DNA from: an uncultured Ruminococcus sp.
Lineage (GTDB): Bacteria > Bacillota > Clostridia > Oscillospirales > Ruminococcaceae
NCBI RefSeq assembly: GCF_902762735.1
Contig: NZ_CACWPP010000004.1
Span: 1-64,000, forward strand
Length of the DNA stretch: 64,000 bases
Direction: 5' to 3'
Shown: piece by piece, positions 17,115 to 26,078 of the stretch
Position numbering within the stretch: position 1 is the first letter of the stretch
How the letters are laid out: each line of letters starts with the position of its first letter
Translations under genes and position numbers: made by a program
The notes under the pieces: generated by a model
Told to the model about the DNA's origin: nothing
Seen by the model: the letters and a program-made list of their open reading frames with translations, nothing else
Database searches by the model: none

Positions 17115-17540
17115 TCACTCCTTGATCTTAATGTTGAATTCTTCTGCACCGTGTTCCCAGCACTTTCCGAATAATTCTTCTATACGTTCATTCTGCGCCG
17201 TGAGATACAGAAAACCGAACAGGCATTCAAGCCCTGTGGCGTTTCTGTATTCGGCAATTGTCGAATGCTTCGGTGCATTGACCTTAGTGTTGCGCCCGCG
17301 CTTGAAAACTTCCTGCTCTTTTTCGGTAAAAGCGCCCTGTTCGGTCAGCATCTCAACGCATTCCGACTGGTATTCAGCACACACTCTGCTGACTGCCAGC
17401 TTGTGCAGTTTGTTTGCGGGCATGTTCGCAGCCAGAAGTATCCTCTCCCTCACCAGCTGTTCATAGACCGAATCGCCCAGAAAAGCCAGCGCAAGAGGGG
17501 AGTACTGATTGGCTTCCTGCTCTGTCATATTTATCTGCAT
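17115..17540 (-). CDS. mrnC: Mini-ribonuclease III
   Basis: 141 residues with an RNase III catalytic domain and no double-stranded-RNA-binding domain: SPLALAFLGDSVYEQLVRERIL carries the catalytic acidic residues and KRGRNTKVNAPKHSTIAEYRNATGLECLFGFLYL is diagnostic of MrnC. In Bacillus it matures 23S rRNA ends. Starts at GTG 17549 and ATG 17546 are too close to the AAGG at the end of obg; the ATG at 17540 has better spacing. It is directly downstream of obg. Confidence 0.93.
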   Translation of the reverse strand: MQINMTEQEANQYSPLALAFLGDSVYEQLVRERILLAANMPANKLHKLAVSRVCAEYQSECVEMLTEQGAFTEKEQEVFKRGRNTKVNAPKHSTIAEYRNATGLECLFGFLYLTAQNERIEELFGKCWEHGAEEFNIKIKE

Positions 17541-17551
17541 CAGCATCACCC

Positions 17552-18829
17552 TTACGGTATATACTCGAACTCAAAGTCGAATACTGCCACTGTGTCGCCC
17601 TCTTGTATGCCCATAGCTTCCAGCTTTCTGATTATGCCGCTGGATACCAGCACATTCTGGAAGTATTGCAGTGACGAGTAGTCGTCCATATCCGCAACTC
17701 TGAGTATATCATACAGCCAGTCAGCCTCAACGAAGTAAACACCGTCCTCAACAGTGATGGAGAATTCGCGGTTGTTCGTATTTTTCCTCTCGACTTCTTC
17801 TTTGGTGAGCGGCTGTGCTTCAAACCTCTTGACAGGCGGCAGTTCAGCCAGCTTTTCGTTTACGCCGTAGATAAGTTCCTGCGTACCCTGAGTAGTGGCA
17901 GCCGAGATCTCGTAGTAGGGAAGTCCCAGACCGTCGATATACTCTTTGAACCTCTGTTTCTGCTCGTCAGTCGCCATATCGGATTTGTTTGCCGCAACTA
18001 TCTGCGGTGCTTCTGCCAGCTCTTCCGAGAAATTTGCAAGCTCTTTATTGATGGCTTCAAAATCTTCTATGGGGTCGCGTCCCTCGATGCCCGATACGTC
18101 CACCACATGAACTATCAGTCTGCATCTTTCAACGTGTCTGAGAAACTCATGTCCCAGACCCACGCCTTCGCTCGCACCCTCGATAAGACCGGGTATATCA
18201 GCCATTACAAAGCTGCGCTCCTCACCGACTTTTACAACGCCCAGCACAGGTGTCAGTGTGGTGAAGTGGTAGTTTGCTATCTTTGGCTTTGCGGCTGATA
18301 CAACGGAGATCAGCGTTGATTTTCCCACATTCGGAAATCCCACCAGTCCCACATCAGCCAGCAGTTTTAGTTCCAGCTGAACGTTGAATTCTTCGCCTCT
18401 GAAACCGGGCTTTGCAAATCTCGGTATCTGCCTTGTGGAAGTTGCAAAGTGCGCATTACCTCTGCCGCCCTTTCCGCCGTGAGCGACTACAACAGGTTCA
18501 TCAGCTGACATATCAGCCAGTATCCTGCCCGTGTCGGCGTCTTTTATAACAGTACCTCTCGGCACTTTGATGACCAGATCGTTTGCGCTTCTTCCGTAGG
18601 AATTCTTAGCGCCGCCGTTCTGACCTTTTTCTGCAACATATTTTTTCTTATATCTGAAATCAATAAGGTTAGAGATATTGTCATCGACCTTAAAGATAAC
18701 ATCACCGCCCTTGCCGCCGTCACCGCCGTCGGGACCTCCTGCAGCGACATATTTTTCGCGGTGGAAGGAAACAGCGCCGTCGCCGCCGTCACCTGCCTTG
18801 ATAAATATTTTTGCCTGATCGACAAACAT
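17552..18829 (-). CDS. obg: GTPase Obg/CgtA
   Basis: 425 residues with the three Obg parts. The glycine-rich N-terminal domain (AGDGGDGAVSFHREKYVAAGGPDGGDGGKGG) comes first. The G domain follows with GFPNVGKST (G1), the switch region TTLTPVLGVV, DIPGL (G3) and NKSD (G4). The C-terminal OCT domain ends VAVFDFEFEYIP. It is an essential ribosome-associated GTPase in 50S assembly and stress response. AGGGAGGTCGG precedes the ATG. It is first in the unit with mrnC and yebC. Confidence 0.97.
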   Translation of the reverse strand: MFVDQAKIFIKAGDGGDGAVSFHREKYVAAGGPDGGDGGKGGDVIFKVDDNISNLIDFRYKKKYVAEKGQNGGAKNSYGRSANDLVIKVPRGTVIKDADTGRILADMSADEPVVVAHGGKGGRGNAHFATSTRQIPRFAKPGFRGEEFNVQLELKLLADVGLVGFPNVGKSTLISVVSAAKPKIANYHFTTLTPVLGVVKVGEERSFVMADIPGLIEGASEGVGLGHEFLRHVERCRLIVHVVDVSGIEGRDPIEDFEAINKELANFSEELAEAPQIVAANKSDMATDEQKQRFKEYIDGLGLPYYEISAATTQGTQELIYGVNEKLAELPPVKRFEAQPLTKEEVERKNTNNREFSITVEDGVYFVEADWLYDILRVADMDDYSSLQYFQNVLVSSGIIRKLEAMGIQEGDTVAVFDFEFEYIP

Positions 18830-18921
18830 TTCTCCGACCTCCCTTTATATACTTCTTATTTATTTTCATTGTGAATAAACATCTGCCATGCAGTCTGGCA
18901 CATAAACAGCAGATACCTCTT

Positions 18922-19653
18922 TCAGAAAGTAAATCTGTTGTTTCTTCGGCGATTTCGCTCATCTTCTTTTTCACGGCGTATTCTCATAGTCGCCATGGCC
19001 GCAAGCGCATCTTCTCTTGTCACAACTTCATCGGGCTTGTTTTCATACAGCACATTATCGCTGTAATTATCAGCTGTTCTTTTGGCATTATGACCGAATT
19101 TCAGAAGTAATAGTCCCAAAAATATCCCTGCAACGTATGCCGTATACCAAAACAGCGGCGGGTAGAGCCTTCTGTATTCGCGTTCGGCCTCAGCCTCGCT
19201 GCAATTCAGCTTGTATACAGGAAAACGTGTGCCATGTTCGGTCTTGAACATCGTGACTTGGTTTTTGTTGTAGCTCTGAAATTTTGAATAATACAGATAG
19301 GGTATCCTCCTGCTGAACAGTATCTCTTTCTCAGTGCTTTCCTTTGGTGTTATCATGTCATAATCCAGCGGATCTTCATTTTTGTAAAGATCTCCGAAAT
19401 TAATATCAGTTTTATTGCTGATACCATGAGATATTTCCAGATAATAGACATGGTAAGTGCCGCCTTTACTGTTGCGATGATTCTCGCTCCATGTTTGCAC
19501 TGCGCAGTTTTCGTAGGTCTGTTCTTTGGTCACTTTTACGTAACCTGTTACAGATTTGAACAGAAATGCTGCCAGCACTATTAAAAGAACGATAACACCC
19601 ATCCTTGTACTTGAACGATATATATCGCTGTTAATTCTCTGTGCTTCATTCAT
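18922..19653 (-). CDS. Membrane protein of unknown function, paralogue of the upstream gene
   Basis: 243 residues from the ATG at 19653 (GGAGGGACAGAAG upstream). One helix at about 17-35 (VIVLLIVLAAFLFKSVTGYV) and another near 165-190 (FWYTAYVAGIFLGLLLLKFGHNAK) enclose an extracellular or periplasm-side domain of about 130 residues. The C-terminus is basic (RRNNRF). The arrangement TGYVKVTKEQTYENCAVQTW, EAEREYRRLYPPLFWYT matches the upstream gene position for position, so they arose by duplication. The start overlaps the upstream stop (ATGA), so they are translationally coupled. I do not recognise the family. Confidence 0.8.
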   Translation of the reverse strand: MNEAQRINSDIYRSSTRMGVIVLLIVLAAFLFKSVTGYVKVTKEQTYENCAVQTWSENHRNSKGGTYHVYYLEISHGISNKTDINFGDLYKNEDPLDYDMITPKESTEKEILFSRRIPYLYYSKFQSYNKNQVTMFKTEHGTRFPVYKLNCSEAEAEREYRRLYPPLFWYTAYVAGIFLGLLLLKFGHNAKRTADNYSDNVLYENKPDEVVTREDALAAMATMRIRREKEDERNRRRNNRFTF

Positions 19654-20417
19654 CTTCTGTCCCTCCACGTTCTGTCATAACGGTAAATATCATTGACATC
19701 TTTATTAAGAAAAGAGCTGAGCACCTCTGCTTTTGATGATTTATCAGCAGATATGTCTTTTGCATATTTCAGCATAGCCATAGCACCTTTCTCACCCGCA
19801 GAACACATCTGGTCGGGAATGAATTCGTAGTTTTCATTCTTGTAATTAGCCGCTACTTTAGCCAGTCTTATCGAATGATAAAGGCAGAAAATACCAAGTG
19901 CCGCGCCCACGATGTAAAGCGTATACCAGATGTAGGGAACACGTATTTTTCTGTATTCACGTTCAGCTTCTGTCTCATCTGCATCAGCCGTATAAACAGG
20001 GAATTCCTTGCCGTCCTCTGCTCTGTAAATTGTCAGAAAGTCGTTATCGTAGTTTTCAAAATGTTTTACGAATGCCTGCGGAGCAACGCATTCAAATATC
20101 AATGTTTCATTCTGTACACTTTTGACCGACAACATATTTTTGTTATTATCGTATTCTTCGCTGACTGTATCTTCCTCGTCAGTCGTTTCTTCCTCGTGTG
20201 TGAAAACGCTCAGAAAATATGTCTTATTCGTTCTGAACGGTTCTTGTGCTTCTGATGTTGTTACTCTGCAATTCTGTATAGTTGTGACTTTAGTGACCGT
20301 TGTATAACCTGTGCGGTCTTTATAAAAGAAAATACCACCGATCACAGCCAGAATAATGATACCGTACCTGAGGAAAGAATGGCTCAGGCTTTTGTGGAGT
20401 TCTGAATGTATATTCAT
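19650..20417 (-). CDS. Membrane protein of unknown function, paralogue of the downstream gene
   Basis: 255 residues from the ATG at 20417, preceded by GGAGATACTAAT; upstream in-frame codons to 20489 are not needed and overlap the rpmA terminator. Two hydrophobic helices (about 17-33 and 170-190) flank a soluble domain with an acidic EEETTDEEDTVSEEYDNN stretch. Shared features with the next gene are TGYTTVTKVTTIQNCRV and ETEAEREYRKIRVPYIWYTLYIVG. The pair may form a heteromeric membrane complex; this is inference from coupling and similarity. Confidence 0.8.
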   Translation of the reverse strand: MNIHSELHKSLSHSFLRYGIIILAVIGGIFFYKDRTGYTTVTKVTTIQNCRVTTSEAQEPFRTNKTYFLSVFTHEEETTDEEDTVSEEYDNNKNMLSVKSVQNETLIFECVAPQAFVKHFENYDNDFLTIYRAEDGKEFPVYTADADETEAEREYRKIRVPYIWYTLYIVGAALGIFCLYHSIRLAKVAANYKNENYEFIPDQMCSAGEKGAMAMLKYAKDISADKSSKAEVLSSFLNKDVNDIYRYDRTWRDRR

Positions 20418-20471
20418 ATTAGTATCTCCGTAAATTGTCTTTTGTTCTTTGTATTTATTATCTTTTTCTTT

Positions 20472-20503
20472 AAAAAAGACCCCGAGCAAAGGCGCTCAGA
20501 GTC
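20472..20503 (-). terminator. Terminator of the rplU-prp-rpmA operon
   Basis: Reading the minus strand, GACTCTGAGC pairs with GCTCGGGGTC around GCCTTT and is followed by six T. It lies 15 bases after the rpmA stop. Confidence 0.85.
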
Positions 20504-20517
20504 TTGTCGCTGCGAAA

Positions 20518-20799
20518 TTAAGCCTGAGGATAAACAGAAACCTTCTTACGGTCCTTACCCATTCTTTCAAATCTTACGATACCGTTGCTTGTAGCGAACA
20601 GAGTATCATCAGAACCACGCTTAACGTTCTCGCCCGGATGAATGTGAGTACCTCTCTGGCGAACGAGAATGTTGCCGGCAAGTACGAACTGACCGTCAGC
20701 TCTCTTCACACCCAGTCTCTTAGACTCGGATTCACGACCGTTCTTGGTAGAACCCATACCTTTTTTATGAGCGAAAAACTGCATTGAGATCTTTATCAT
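20518..20799 (-). CDS. rpmA: 50S ribosomal protein L27
   Basis: 93 residues. The body ([30 protein letters not shown]) is unmistakable L27. As in other Firmicutes, a short extension [10 protein letters not shown] precedes it, matching the Prp cleavage motif (cut after FFA). L27's new N-terminus reaches the peptidyl transferase centre. The ATG has GGAGGTG upstream. The dedicated protease is encoded by the next gene upstream. Confidence 0.98.
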   Translation of the reverse strand: MIKISMQFFAHKKGMGSTKNGRESESKRLGVKRADGQFVLAGNILVRQRGTHIHPGENVKRGSDDTLFATSNGIVRFERMGKDRKKVSVYPQA

Positions 20800-20829
20800 T
20801 GAAATTACACCTCCATTGATGTGATGTAG

Positions 20830-21147
20830 TCAGCTGTTGCTGACCTTTAGCTTGATATGCCCCGGAAACTCGTCCTTCAGATTATACATATGGATAAACA
20901 ACCCCAGTATAAGCCTGTCCGCATCACTGCCTGCATTTTTGACAGTCAGCTTTATTTCGTTTTCATCAACCTCCACATCAGCATCTATCTTGAATGCTTC
21001 TGTGATAGTGTTCGCTGTCATCATAACAGCAGATGAAACGCTTGCACAGCATACATCATAGCCGAAATCAGCCATGCCTGCATGACCTGTAACGCGGAAG
21101 CCTGTCAGCATATCACTCGAATTCTTGTAGAAATCCGCGGCGATCAT
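20830..21147 (-). CDS. prp: Ribosomal-processing cysteine protease Prp
   Basis: 105 residues. The family's catalytic pair appears as His22 in VTGHAGMADFG and Cys33/34 in DVCCASVSSAV. Prp removes the N-terminal extension of L27, here [10 protein letters not shown]. Its position between rplU and rpmA is the standard Firmicutes arrangement (B. subtilis ysxB). AGGAGG precedes the ATG. Confidence 0.95.
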   Translation of the reverse strand: MIAADFYKNSSDMLTGFRVTGHAGMADFGYDVCCASVSSAVMMTANTITEAFKIDADVEVDENEIKLTVKNAGSDADRLILGLFIHMYNLKDEFPGHIKLKVSNS

Positions 21148-21166
21148 AAACGATGCCTCCTGCGAA

Positions 21167-21478
21167 TCAACCGTTGATAGCTTCGATAACTACCTTAGTG
21201 TAGGGCTGTCTGTGACCCATTTTCCTCTTCTCACCCTTCTTGGGCTTGTAGGTGAAGACTGTGATCTTCTTGGCCTTGCCGTTCTTGACTACCTTTGCGG
21301 ATACAGTAGCACCCTCAACATAAGGAGCGCCCACCTTTATGCCTGCATCAGAACCAACTGCCATTACCTTGTCAAAAGTAACGGTCTCATCAGCGTTTAC
21401 GTCCAGCTTCTCAACGAAGATCTCGTCGCCTGCCTTTACCTGATACTGCTTTCCGCCTGTTTCAATTACTGCGTACAT
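21167..21478 (-). CDS. rplU: 50S ribosomal protein L21
   Basis: 103 residues from [20 protein letters not shown], the usual length; the four codons upstream of the ATG at 21478 are unlikely to be used since the ribosome binding site AGGTG lies within them. The ending [21 protein letters not shown] is the typical basic L21 C-terminus. First gene of the L21-Prp-L27 operon and preceded by a long structured leader. Confidence 0.98.
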   Translation of the reverse strand: MYAVIETGGKQYQVKAGDEIFVEKLDVNADETVTFDKVMAVGSDAGIKVGAPYVEGATVSAKVVKNGKAKKITVFTYKPKKGEKRKMGHRQPYTKVVIEAING

Positions 21479-21558
21479 CTTAATATGCACCTGCCTTTAC
21501 TTGAACTCGCTGCGCACGGTGGTGTTTATGCACACTTAAAAAACCGTGAACATGCGGC
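21479..21558 (-). promoter_or_regulatory. L21 leader (autoregulatory ribosomal protein leader)
   Basis: The 5' untranslated region contains CCGCATGTTCACGG..., GTGTGCATAAACACC and ACCGTGCGCAG segments that can pair with each other. This resembles the Firmicutes L21 leader, an RNA thought to bind L21 and repress the operon. The match is from memory of the conserved elements, not from a covariance search. Confidence 0.6.
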
Positions 21559-21564
21559 TTAATT

Positions 21565-21593
21565 ATCATACCATAATTCAATATAAAAGTCAA
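21565..21593 (-). promoter_or_regulatory. Promoter of rplU-prp-rpmA
   Basis: Minus strand TTGACT, 17 bases, TATGAT, placed just upstream of the L21 leader. Confidence 0.75.
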
Positions 21594-21625
21594 GCTATTA
21601 CGATAGCTTCACAAAAAATTTACAA

Positions 21626-23002
21626 TCAGCCTATCTGCGAAAATGCTTCCTTTATCGACTTAGCGCCGATTATCTGCATATTGTATTTGGCTGTGTTCAG
21701 CTTTTTTACGGTGTAGTAGGGGAGTATGCACCGCTCAAATCCCATTCTTTCCGCTTCCTGTATGCGCTGTTCTGCGTGGGTGATGTTTCTGAGTTCTCCG
21801 CCCAGACCTATCTCGCCGAAAGCTATCGTCTTGTCATCGACCACTTTATCTGTAACGCTTGAATAGAGCGCCATAGCCACAGTGAGGTCAGCCGCCGTAT
21901 CGTCAAGTTTAAGACCTCCGACAATGTTGATGAACACATCAAGTCCCCCGAAGAAATAGCCCAGCCGCTTTTCAAGGACTGCCAGTATTATCGACATTCT
22001 GTAATAATCAAACCCCGTTGCGGTGCGCTTTGGCTGAGATGAACTGCTTTTTGATACCAGTGCCTGCACCTCAGCCATTATGGGGCGCGAACCCTCCATT
22101 ATGCAGGCGACGCAGCTTCCCGAAACGTTGACGGGTCTGCCCTCAAGCATCAGCATAGAGGGGTTTTCGACTTCCAGCAATCCGCTGTCAGCCATTTCAA
22201 AAACGCCTATCTCGTTAGTCGAGCCGAAACGGTTCTTGACCGCCCTGAGTATGCGGTAGGTCAGGTTTCGCTGACCCTCAAAATACAGCACGCAGTCAAC
22301 GATATGTTCCATGACTTTAGGACCTGCGATAGCACCGTCCTTGTTTACGTGTCCCACTATGAATATGGGTATCTCTTCGCTTTTTGCCGTGCGCATGAAG
22401 AGATTGGTGCATTCGCGCACCTGCGTTACAGAGCCTTGTGCAGAACTTATCCCGCTTATGCTCATGGTCTGTATCGAGTCGATTATGACTATCTCGGGCT
22501 TCTCTTTGGTTATCGCGGCGCATATGCTCTCAGCATCATTTTCAGCCAGCAGGTAGAGATTTTCATTGTTGACACCCAGCCTGTTCGCCCTGAGTTTTAT
22601 CTGCCTTGTGGATTCCTCGCCCGATACATAAAGAATAGTGTGGTCATCGCCCATTGTCTGACATATTTGTAGCAGCATGGTCGATTTGCCGATGCCCGGC
22701 TCGCCTCCCAGCAACACCAGCGAACCCTTTACCAGACCGCCGCCCAGCACTCTGTCAAGCTCGTGCATGCCCGTGTCATAGCGTATCTCGTTGTGACTGG
22801 CATCTACCGAATTGATGTTTAGTATGCTGTCCGAAACATCTTTTACAGTCACCGACTTTGCCTTGCCGCCCGTCCTTGCCGAAACCTGAAGCTCTACCTC
22901 TTCAAATGTGTTCCACTCGCCGCAGTCGGGGCATTTTCCGTTCCACTTGCTTGTTTCGTATCCGCAGTTCGAGCATACGTAAGAAGTTTTTACCTTAGCC
23001 AT
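21626..23002 (-). CDS. radA: DNA repair protein RadA (DnaB-like RecA-fold helicase)
   Basis: 458 residues. The N-terminal zinc finger is CSNCGYETSKWNGKCPDCGEW. The RecA-like ATPase has Walker A GGEPGIGKST and the RadA-specific KNRFGS motif, followed by a Lon-protease-like C-terminal domain (VFINIVGGLKLDDTAADL, KTIAFGEIGLGGELRNI). RadA drives branch migration during recombination. It lies alone or with the Dabb gene 8 bases upstream. Confidence 0.97.
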   Translation of the reverse strand: MAKVKTSYVCSNCGYETSKWNGKCPDCGEWNTFEEVELQVSARTGGKAKSVTVKDVSDSILNINSVDASHNEIRYDTGMHELDRVLGGGLVKGSLVLLGGEPGIGKSTMLLQICQTMGDDHTILYVSGEESTRQIKLRANRLGVNNENLYLLAENDAESICAAITKEKPEIVIIDSIQTMSISGISSAQGSVTQVRECTNLFMRTAKSEEIPIFIVGHVNKDGAIAGPKVMEHIVDCVLYFEGQRNLTYRILRAVKNRFGSTNEIGVFEMADSGLLEVENPSMLMLEGRPVNVSGSCVACIMEGSRPIMAEVQALVSKSSSSQPKRTATGFDYYRMSIILAVLEKRLGYFFGGLDVFINIVGGLKLDDTAADLTVAMALYSSVTDKVVDDKTIAFGEIGLGGELRNITHAEQRIQEAERMGFERCILPYYTVKKLNTAKYNMQIIGAKSIKEAFSQIG

Positions 23003-23010
23003 ATCCTGCC

Positions 23011-23301
23011 TCAGAACTCGTAATCTATGCAGGCTCTCTCTTCCTTGACAGTCGCAACGAATTTGCCGAATTCGATGTGTGTAGGCGATGTCTGGTAAGC
23101 GTTCAGCTCCTCAACACTGTCAAAGTCGAATATCAGCGAAACATCATAGTTGCTGTCAGGTGTGCGCTTGTCGTTGGTGACTACCTCATATCTTTTCAGC
23201 TGGGGCAGAGTTTTCAGGCTCTCAGCCCTCTCGCAGAACTCTTTCACCAAAGCGTCCTTGTTTTCATTTTTCAGCTTGAACATGCATATATGTCTTATCA
23301 T
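23011..23301 (-). CDS. Dabb family (stress-responsive alpha-beta barrel) protein
   Basis: 96 residues. MIRHICMFKLKNENKD, the central SNYDVSLIFDFDSVEELNAYQTSPTHIEF and the ending RACIDYEF are typical of dimeric alpha-beta barrel Dabb proteins. The function is generally unknown. AGGAGGAAT precedes the ATG. It is 8 bases upstream of radA on the same strand and probably cotranscribed. Confidence 0.9.
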   Translation of the reverse strand: MIRHICMFKLKNENKDALVKEFCERAESLKTLPQLKRYEVVTNDKRTPDSNYDVSLIFDFDSVEELNAYQTSPTHIEFGKFVATVKEERACIDYEF

Positions 23302-23487
23302 TTTTATTCCTCCTGATTTTTGTGCATTATAAACGTGCGATACCCGTATCCCGAAAGCTGTGCTGATGTGATGGTAATAGCATCAGATTCAGCCTATACA
23401 TTATAGCACACTTTTGCGGATCTGTCACCTGTTTTATCAAAAAAGGCGTTCTTCACAGGGTAAGACGGATACCCATACGGAAATTTT

Positions 23488-23517
23488 GCCCCGAAACATT
23501 ACAAGGCGCTTCGGGGC
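23488..23517 (-). terminator. Terminator after the DUF6440 gene
   Basis: GCCCCGAA and TTCGGGGC form a strong stem; on the minus strand it is followed by an A/T-rich tract. It lies 16 bases after the small gene's stop. Confidence 0.6.
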
Positions 23518-23533
23518 TTAGATTAAAAATCTA

Positions 23534-23710
23534 TCACTTTGCATATTTGGGGGCAAGTAAAGGTTTTCCGTCCTTATTGACCGGAACAGTGAGTCCTCCT
23601 GCATTAGTCCGGTGAATCGGTAAATATTGGACACCCGTTTCTTTGTCAGCAATTATACGAGCACCCTGCACTGACCCATTCTTTTCCACAAATTCAAACC
23701 TGTTTTCCAT
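23534..23710 (-). CDS. DUF6440-like small protein
   Basis: 58 residues, ATG at 23710 with AGGAT about nine bases upstream. The sequence reads FEFVEKNGSVQGARIIADKE, TGVQYLPIHRTNAGGLTVPV and NKDGKPLL. The ADKETGVQYL..GGLT..V...GKP pattern is that of the DUF6440 family, small proteins common in Firmicutes with unknown function. It has its own terminator and stands as a single gene between radA and tspO. Confidence 0.8.
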   Translation of the reverse strand: MENRFEFVEKNGSVQGARIIADKETGVQYLPIHRTNAGGLTVPVNKDGKPLLAPKYAK

Positions 23711-23787
23711 ATTGCTGTATCCTAAAAAATCCCGTTCATGTCAGTAAAAATTATAGCACAGCGTTGCTTCTTTGTCAATAGAAAAAA

Positions 23788-23826
23788 GCCACAGCACTCC
23801 TGAGGATAGACCGGAAATACTGTGGC
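23788..23826 (-). terminator. Terminator after tspO
   Basis: GCCACAG and CTGTGGC close a stem-loop that on the minus strand ends in TTTTTTC. It follows the tspO stop by about 40 bases. Confidence 0.75.
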
Positions 23827-23866
23827 AAAAAAATACATATCAGCGCTGTGTTTGTGTCCGAAAATT

Positions 23867-24340
23867 TTACCTGTTAAGCATGTAAATGCCCGCAGTCAGA
23901 TATGTTGCATATATGCACCAGAGCATATACGGCAGATTTATCAGCGCTGATTTTTTACGAACTTTCGAGAAAGCAAGTATCATCATTGCGACCATTATAT
24001 CAAGCAGTATTATGACGATCAGCCCGCCGATAAAACTCTTCATACCGAAGAAAACAGGCGACCACAGGAAATTTACGAAAAGCTGTGCCGCGTAGAGTTT
24101 CAGCGCTTTGTTTCTCCCTTTGCTGTCAGCGATATAAATAAGGTATGCCGAGTAGCCCATCAGCGCATACAATATCGCCCATGCCACAGGGAAAAGCCAT
24201 GCAGGCGGAGCAAACGGCGGCTTTTCGAGTGCCGCGAAGAATTCTCTGAACTGCCCGCCCGATACCAGCGCAGAAAGCGCCCCGACCAGTTCTGCGCTGA
24301 CTATTGAAATAAGCAGTTCCGTCACTCTGAATTTTTTCAT
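23867..24340 (-). CDS. tspO: TspO/MBR family membrane protein
   Basis: 157 residues, five transmembrane helices, matching the outer-membrane tryptophan-rich sensory protein/benzodiazepine receptor family: LEKPPFAPPAWLFPVAWAILYALMGYSAYLI and AAQLFVNFLWSPVFFGMKS carry the conserved prolines, tryptophans and the FLWSPVFF segment. TspO proteins bind porphyrins and take part in stress responses. GAGGTG lies eight bases before the ATG at 24340; the upstream ATG and GTG are too close to it. Transcribed away from glpK. Confidence 0.93.
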   Translation of the reverse strand: MKKFRVTELLISIVSAELVGALSALVSGGQFREFFAALEKPPFAPPAWLFPVAWAILYALMGYSAYLIYIADSKGRNKALKLYAAQLFVNFLWSPVFFGMKSFIGGLIVIILLDIMVAMMILAFSKVRKKSALINLPYMLWCIYATYLTAGIYMLNR

Positions 24341-24412
24341 TTTCATCACCTCGCTAAATAATATGTTTGTTTATGTGATTTAAGAATTGCAGTCATTAAA
24401 CAAATTTTCATC

Positions 24413-24441
24413 TTGACAATAACCGATTTTGGTAGTATCAT
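24413..24441 (+). promoter_or_regulatory. Promoter of glpK
   Basis: TTGACA at 24413-24418, 17 bases, TATCAT at 24436-24441. An overlapping TATAAT at 24441-24446 is too far from the -35 box. Confidence 0.65.
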
Positions 24442-24475
24442 ATAATTACAACATAAAATGAAAGGACGATGTTCC

Positions 24476-25966
24476 ATGAAAAAATACATACTTGCCTTAG
24501 ATCAGGGCACAACATCATCGCGTGCGGTGCTTTTTGACAGGAGCGGCGCTAAAGTTTTTGCGGCGCAGTACGAATTTCCGCAGATATTCCCGAAAGCGGG
24601 CTGGGTGGAGCATGACCCTAAGGATATACTCGATTCACAGCTTCGCGCTTTGCGCGACTGCATCGAATTTCTAAAAACCGGCGGTGAAGACATATCCGAG
24701 ATAGCCGCCATCGGCGTTACAAATCAGCGTGAAACTACGATGATATGGGATAAGTCAACAGGCGAACCAGTCTACAATGCGATAGTCTGGCAGTGCCGCC
24801 GCACCGCCGATACCTGCGACCGTTTTGAAGAACAGGGGCTTGATAAGTTCTTTCGCAGTAAGACAGGTCTGCTGATAGACCCCTATTTTTCCGCGACGAA
24901 GATAAAGTGGATATTCGACAATGTTGACGGTGTGCGCGAAAGGGCACAGCGCGGTGAACTGCTTTTCGGCACCGTTGACACATGGCTCATCTGGAATTTG
25001 ACAGGCGGCAGGGTGCATGCCACCGACTACACCAACGCTTCACGGACGATGCTTTTCAACATACACACCATTGAATGGGATAGGGAGATACTGGGGCTGC
25101 TGGGCATTCCCGAGTGCATTCTCCCTGAGGTGAGAAATTCTTCGGGCGATTTCGGGGTAACATCTGCCGATGTCATTGGCGCTGAGATACCCATATGCGG
25201 CTGTGCGGGCGACCAGCAGGCGGCGCTTTTCGGGCAGTGCTGTTACCTCAAAGGCGATGTAAAGAACACCTACGGCACAGGCGGTTTTCTGCTTATGAAT
25301 ACGGGCGATGAATGTGTCGAGAGCAAAAACGGTCTGCTGACCACTATCGCATGGGGCATCGGCGGTAAAGTCACGTATGCACTGGAAGGCTCGGTGTTCG
25401 TGTCGGGTGCTGTGGTGAAATGGCTTCGCGATGAACTCTGCATCATAAATTCGGCAGAAGAAACAGCCTCCCTTGCCGAAAGCGTTCCGGATAACGGCGG
25501 AGTTTACTTCGTACCCGCATTTGTTGGATTGGGCACGCCCTATTGGGACAGCGATGCGCGCGGCACTATCTGCGGGCTGACAAGGGGCGCGGGCAGAGCG
25601 CATATCGTTCGTGCGGCACTGGAAGCCATCGCTTACCAGACGGCAGATGTCATAAAGGCGATGGAAGAGGACACCTCAGCGCTGGGGCTTATCAAGGTAG
25701 ACGGCGGCGCATCGCAGAACGATTTCCTCATGCAGTTCCAGTCCGATATTCTGGGCAGGAGCATAATTCGCCCGCGCAATGTGGAGTCCACCGCAACAGG
25801 CGCGGCATTCCTTGCGGGACTGCACTGCGGATTCTGGGAGAACCGCGAAGAGCTCAACCGCGTATCGCAGAAATTCCGCGAGTTTATCCCTGCCATGCAG
25901 GAAAGCGAACGTTCCCGACTGACAGACGGCTGGAAACAGGCGGTCGGCAGGAGTCTGATGAAATAG
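24476..25966 (+). CDS. glpK: Glycerol kinase
   Basis: 496 residues, the usual length, from the ATG at 24476 (AAAGGA at good spacing). FGGY-family features are [56 protein letters not shown] and [11 protein letters not shown]. It phosphorylates glycerol to glycerol 3-phosphate, which could also feed the CDP-glycerol pathway at 3320. No glpF or glpD neighbour is present in the window. It is a single gene with its own promoter and terminator. Confidence 0.97.
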   Translation: MKKYILALDQGTTSSRAVLFDRSGAKVFAAQYEFPQIFPKAGWVEHDPKDILDSQLRALRDCIEFLKTGGEDISEIAAIGVTNQRETTMIWDKSTGEPVYNAIVWQCRRTADTCDRFEEQGLDKFFRSKTGLLIDPYFSATKIKWIFDNVDGVRERAQRGELLFGTVDTWLIWNLTGGRVHATDYTNASRTMLFNIHTIEWDREILGLLGIPECILPEVRNSSGDFGVTSADVIGAEIPICGCAGDQQAALFGQCCYLKGDVKNTYGTGGFLLMNTGDECVESKNGLLTTIAWGIGGKVTYALEGSVFVSGAVVKWLRDELCIINSAEETASLAESVPDNGGVYFVPAFVGLGTPYWDSDARGTICGLTRGAGRAHIVRAALEAIAYQTADVIKAMEEDTSALGLIKVDGGASQNDFLMQFQSDILGRSIIRPRNVESTATGAAFLAGLHCGFWENREELNRVSQKFREFIPAMQESERSRLTDGWKQAVGRSLMK

Positions 25967-25972
25967 AAAATC

Positions 25973-26001
25973 ACAGCGTCCCCCCGCAGGACGCTGTTTT
26001 T
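25973..26001 (+). terminator. Terminator of glpK
   Basis: ACAGCGTCC pairs with GGACGCTGT and a run of T follows. Confidence 0.85.
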
Positions 26002-26015
26002 GTTTGCGGCGGTGG

Positions 26016-26044
26016 TTGACAATCACCGAAATATGTAATATAAT
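26016..26044 (+). promoter_or_regulatory. Promoter of ppk1
   Basis: TTGACA at 26016-26021, exactly 17 bases, TATAAT at 26039-26044. It decides the start of ppk1, because any upstream start codon would precede the transcript. Confidence 0.85.
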
Positions 26045-26078
26045 AGGTATAGCTTATTTTATGATAGGAGAAAATACC

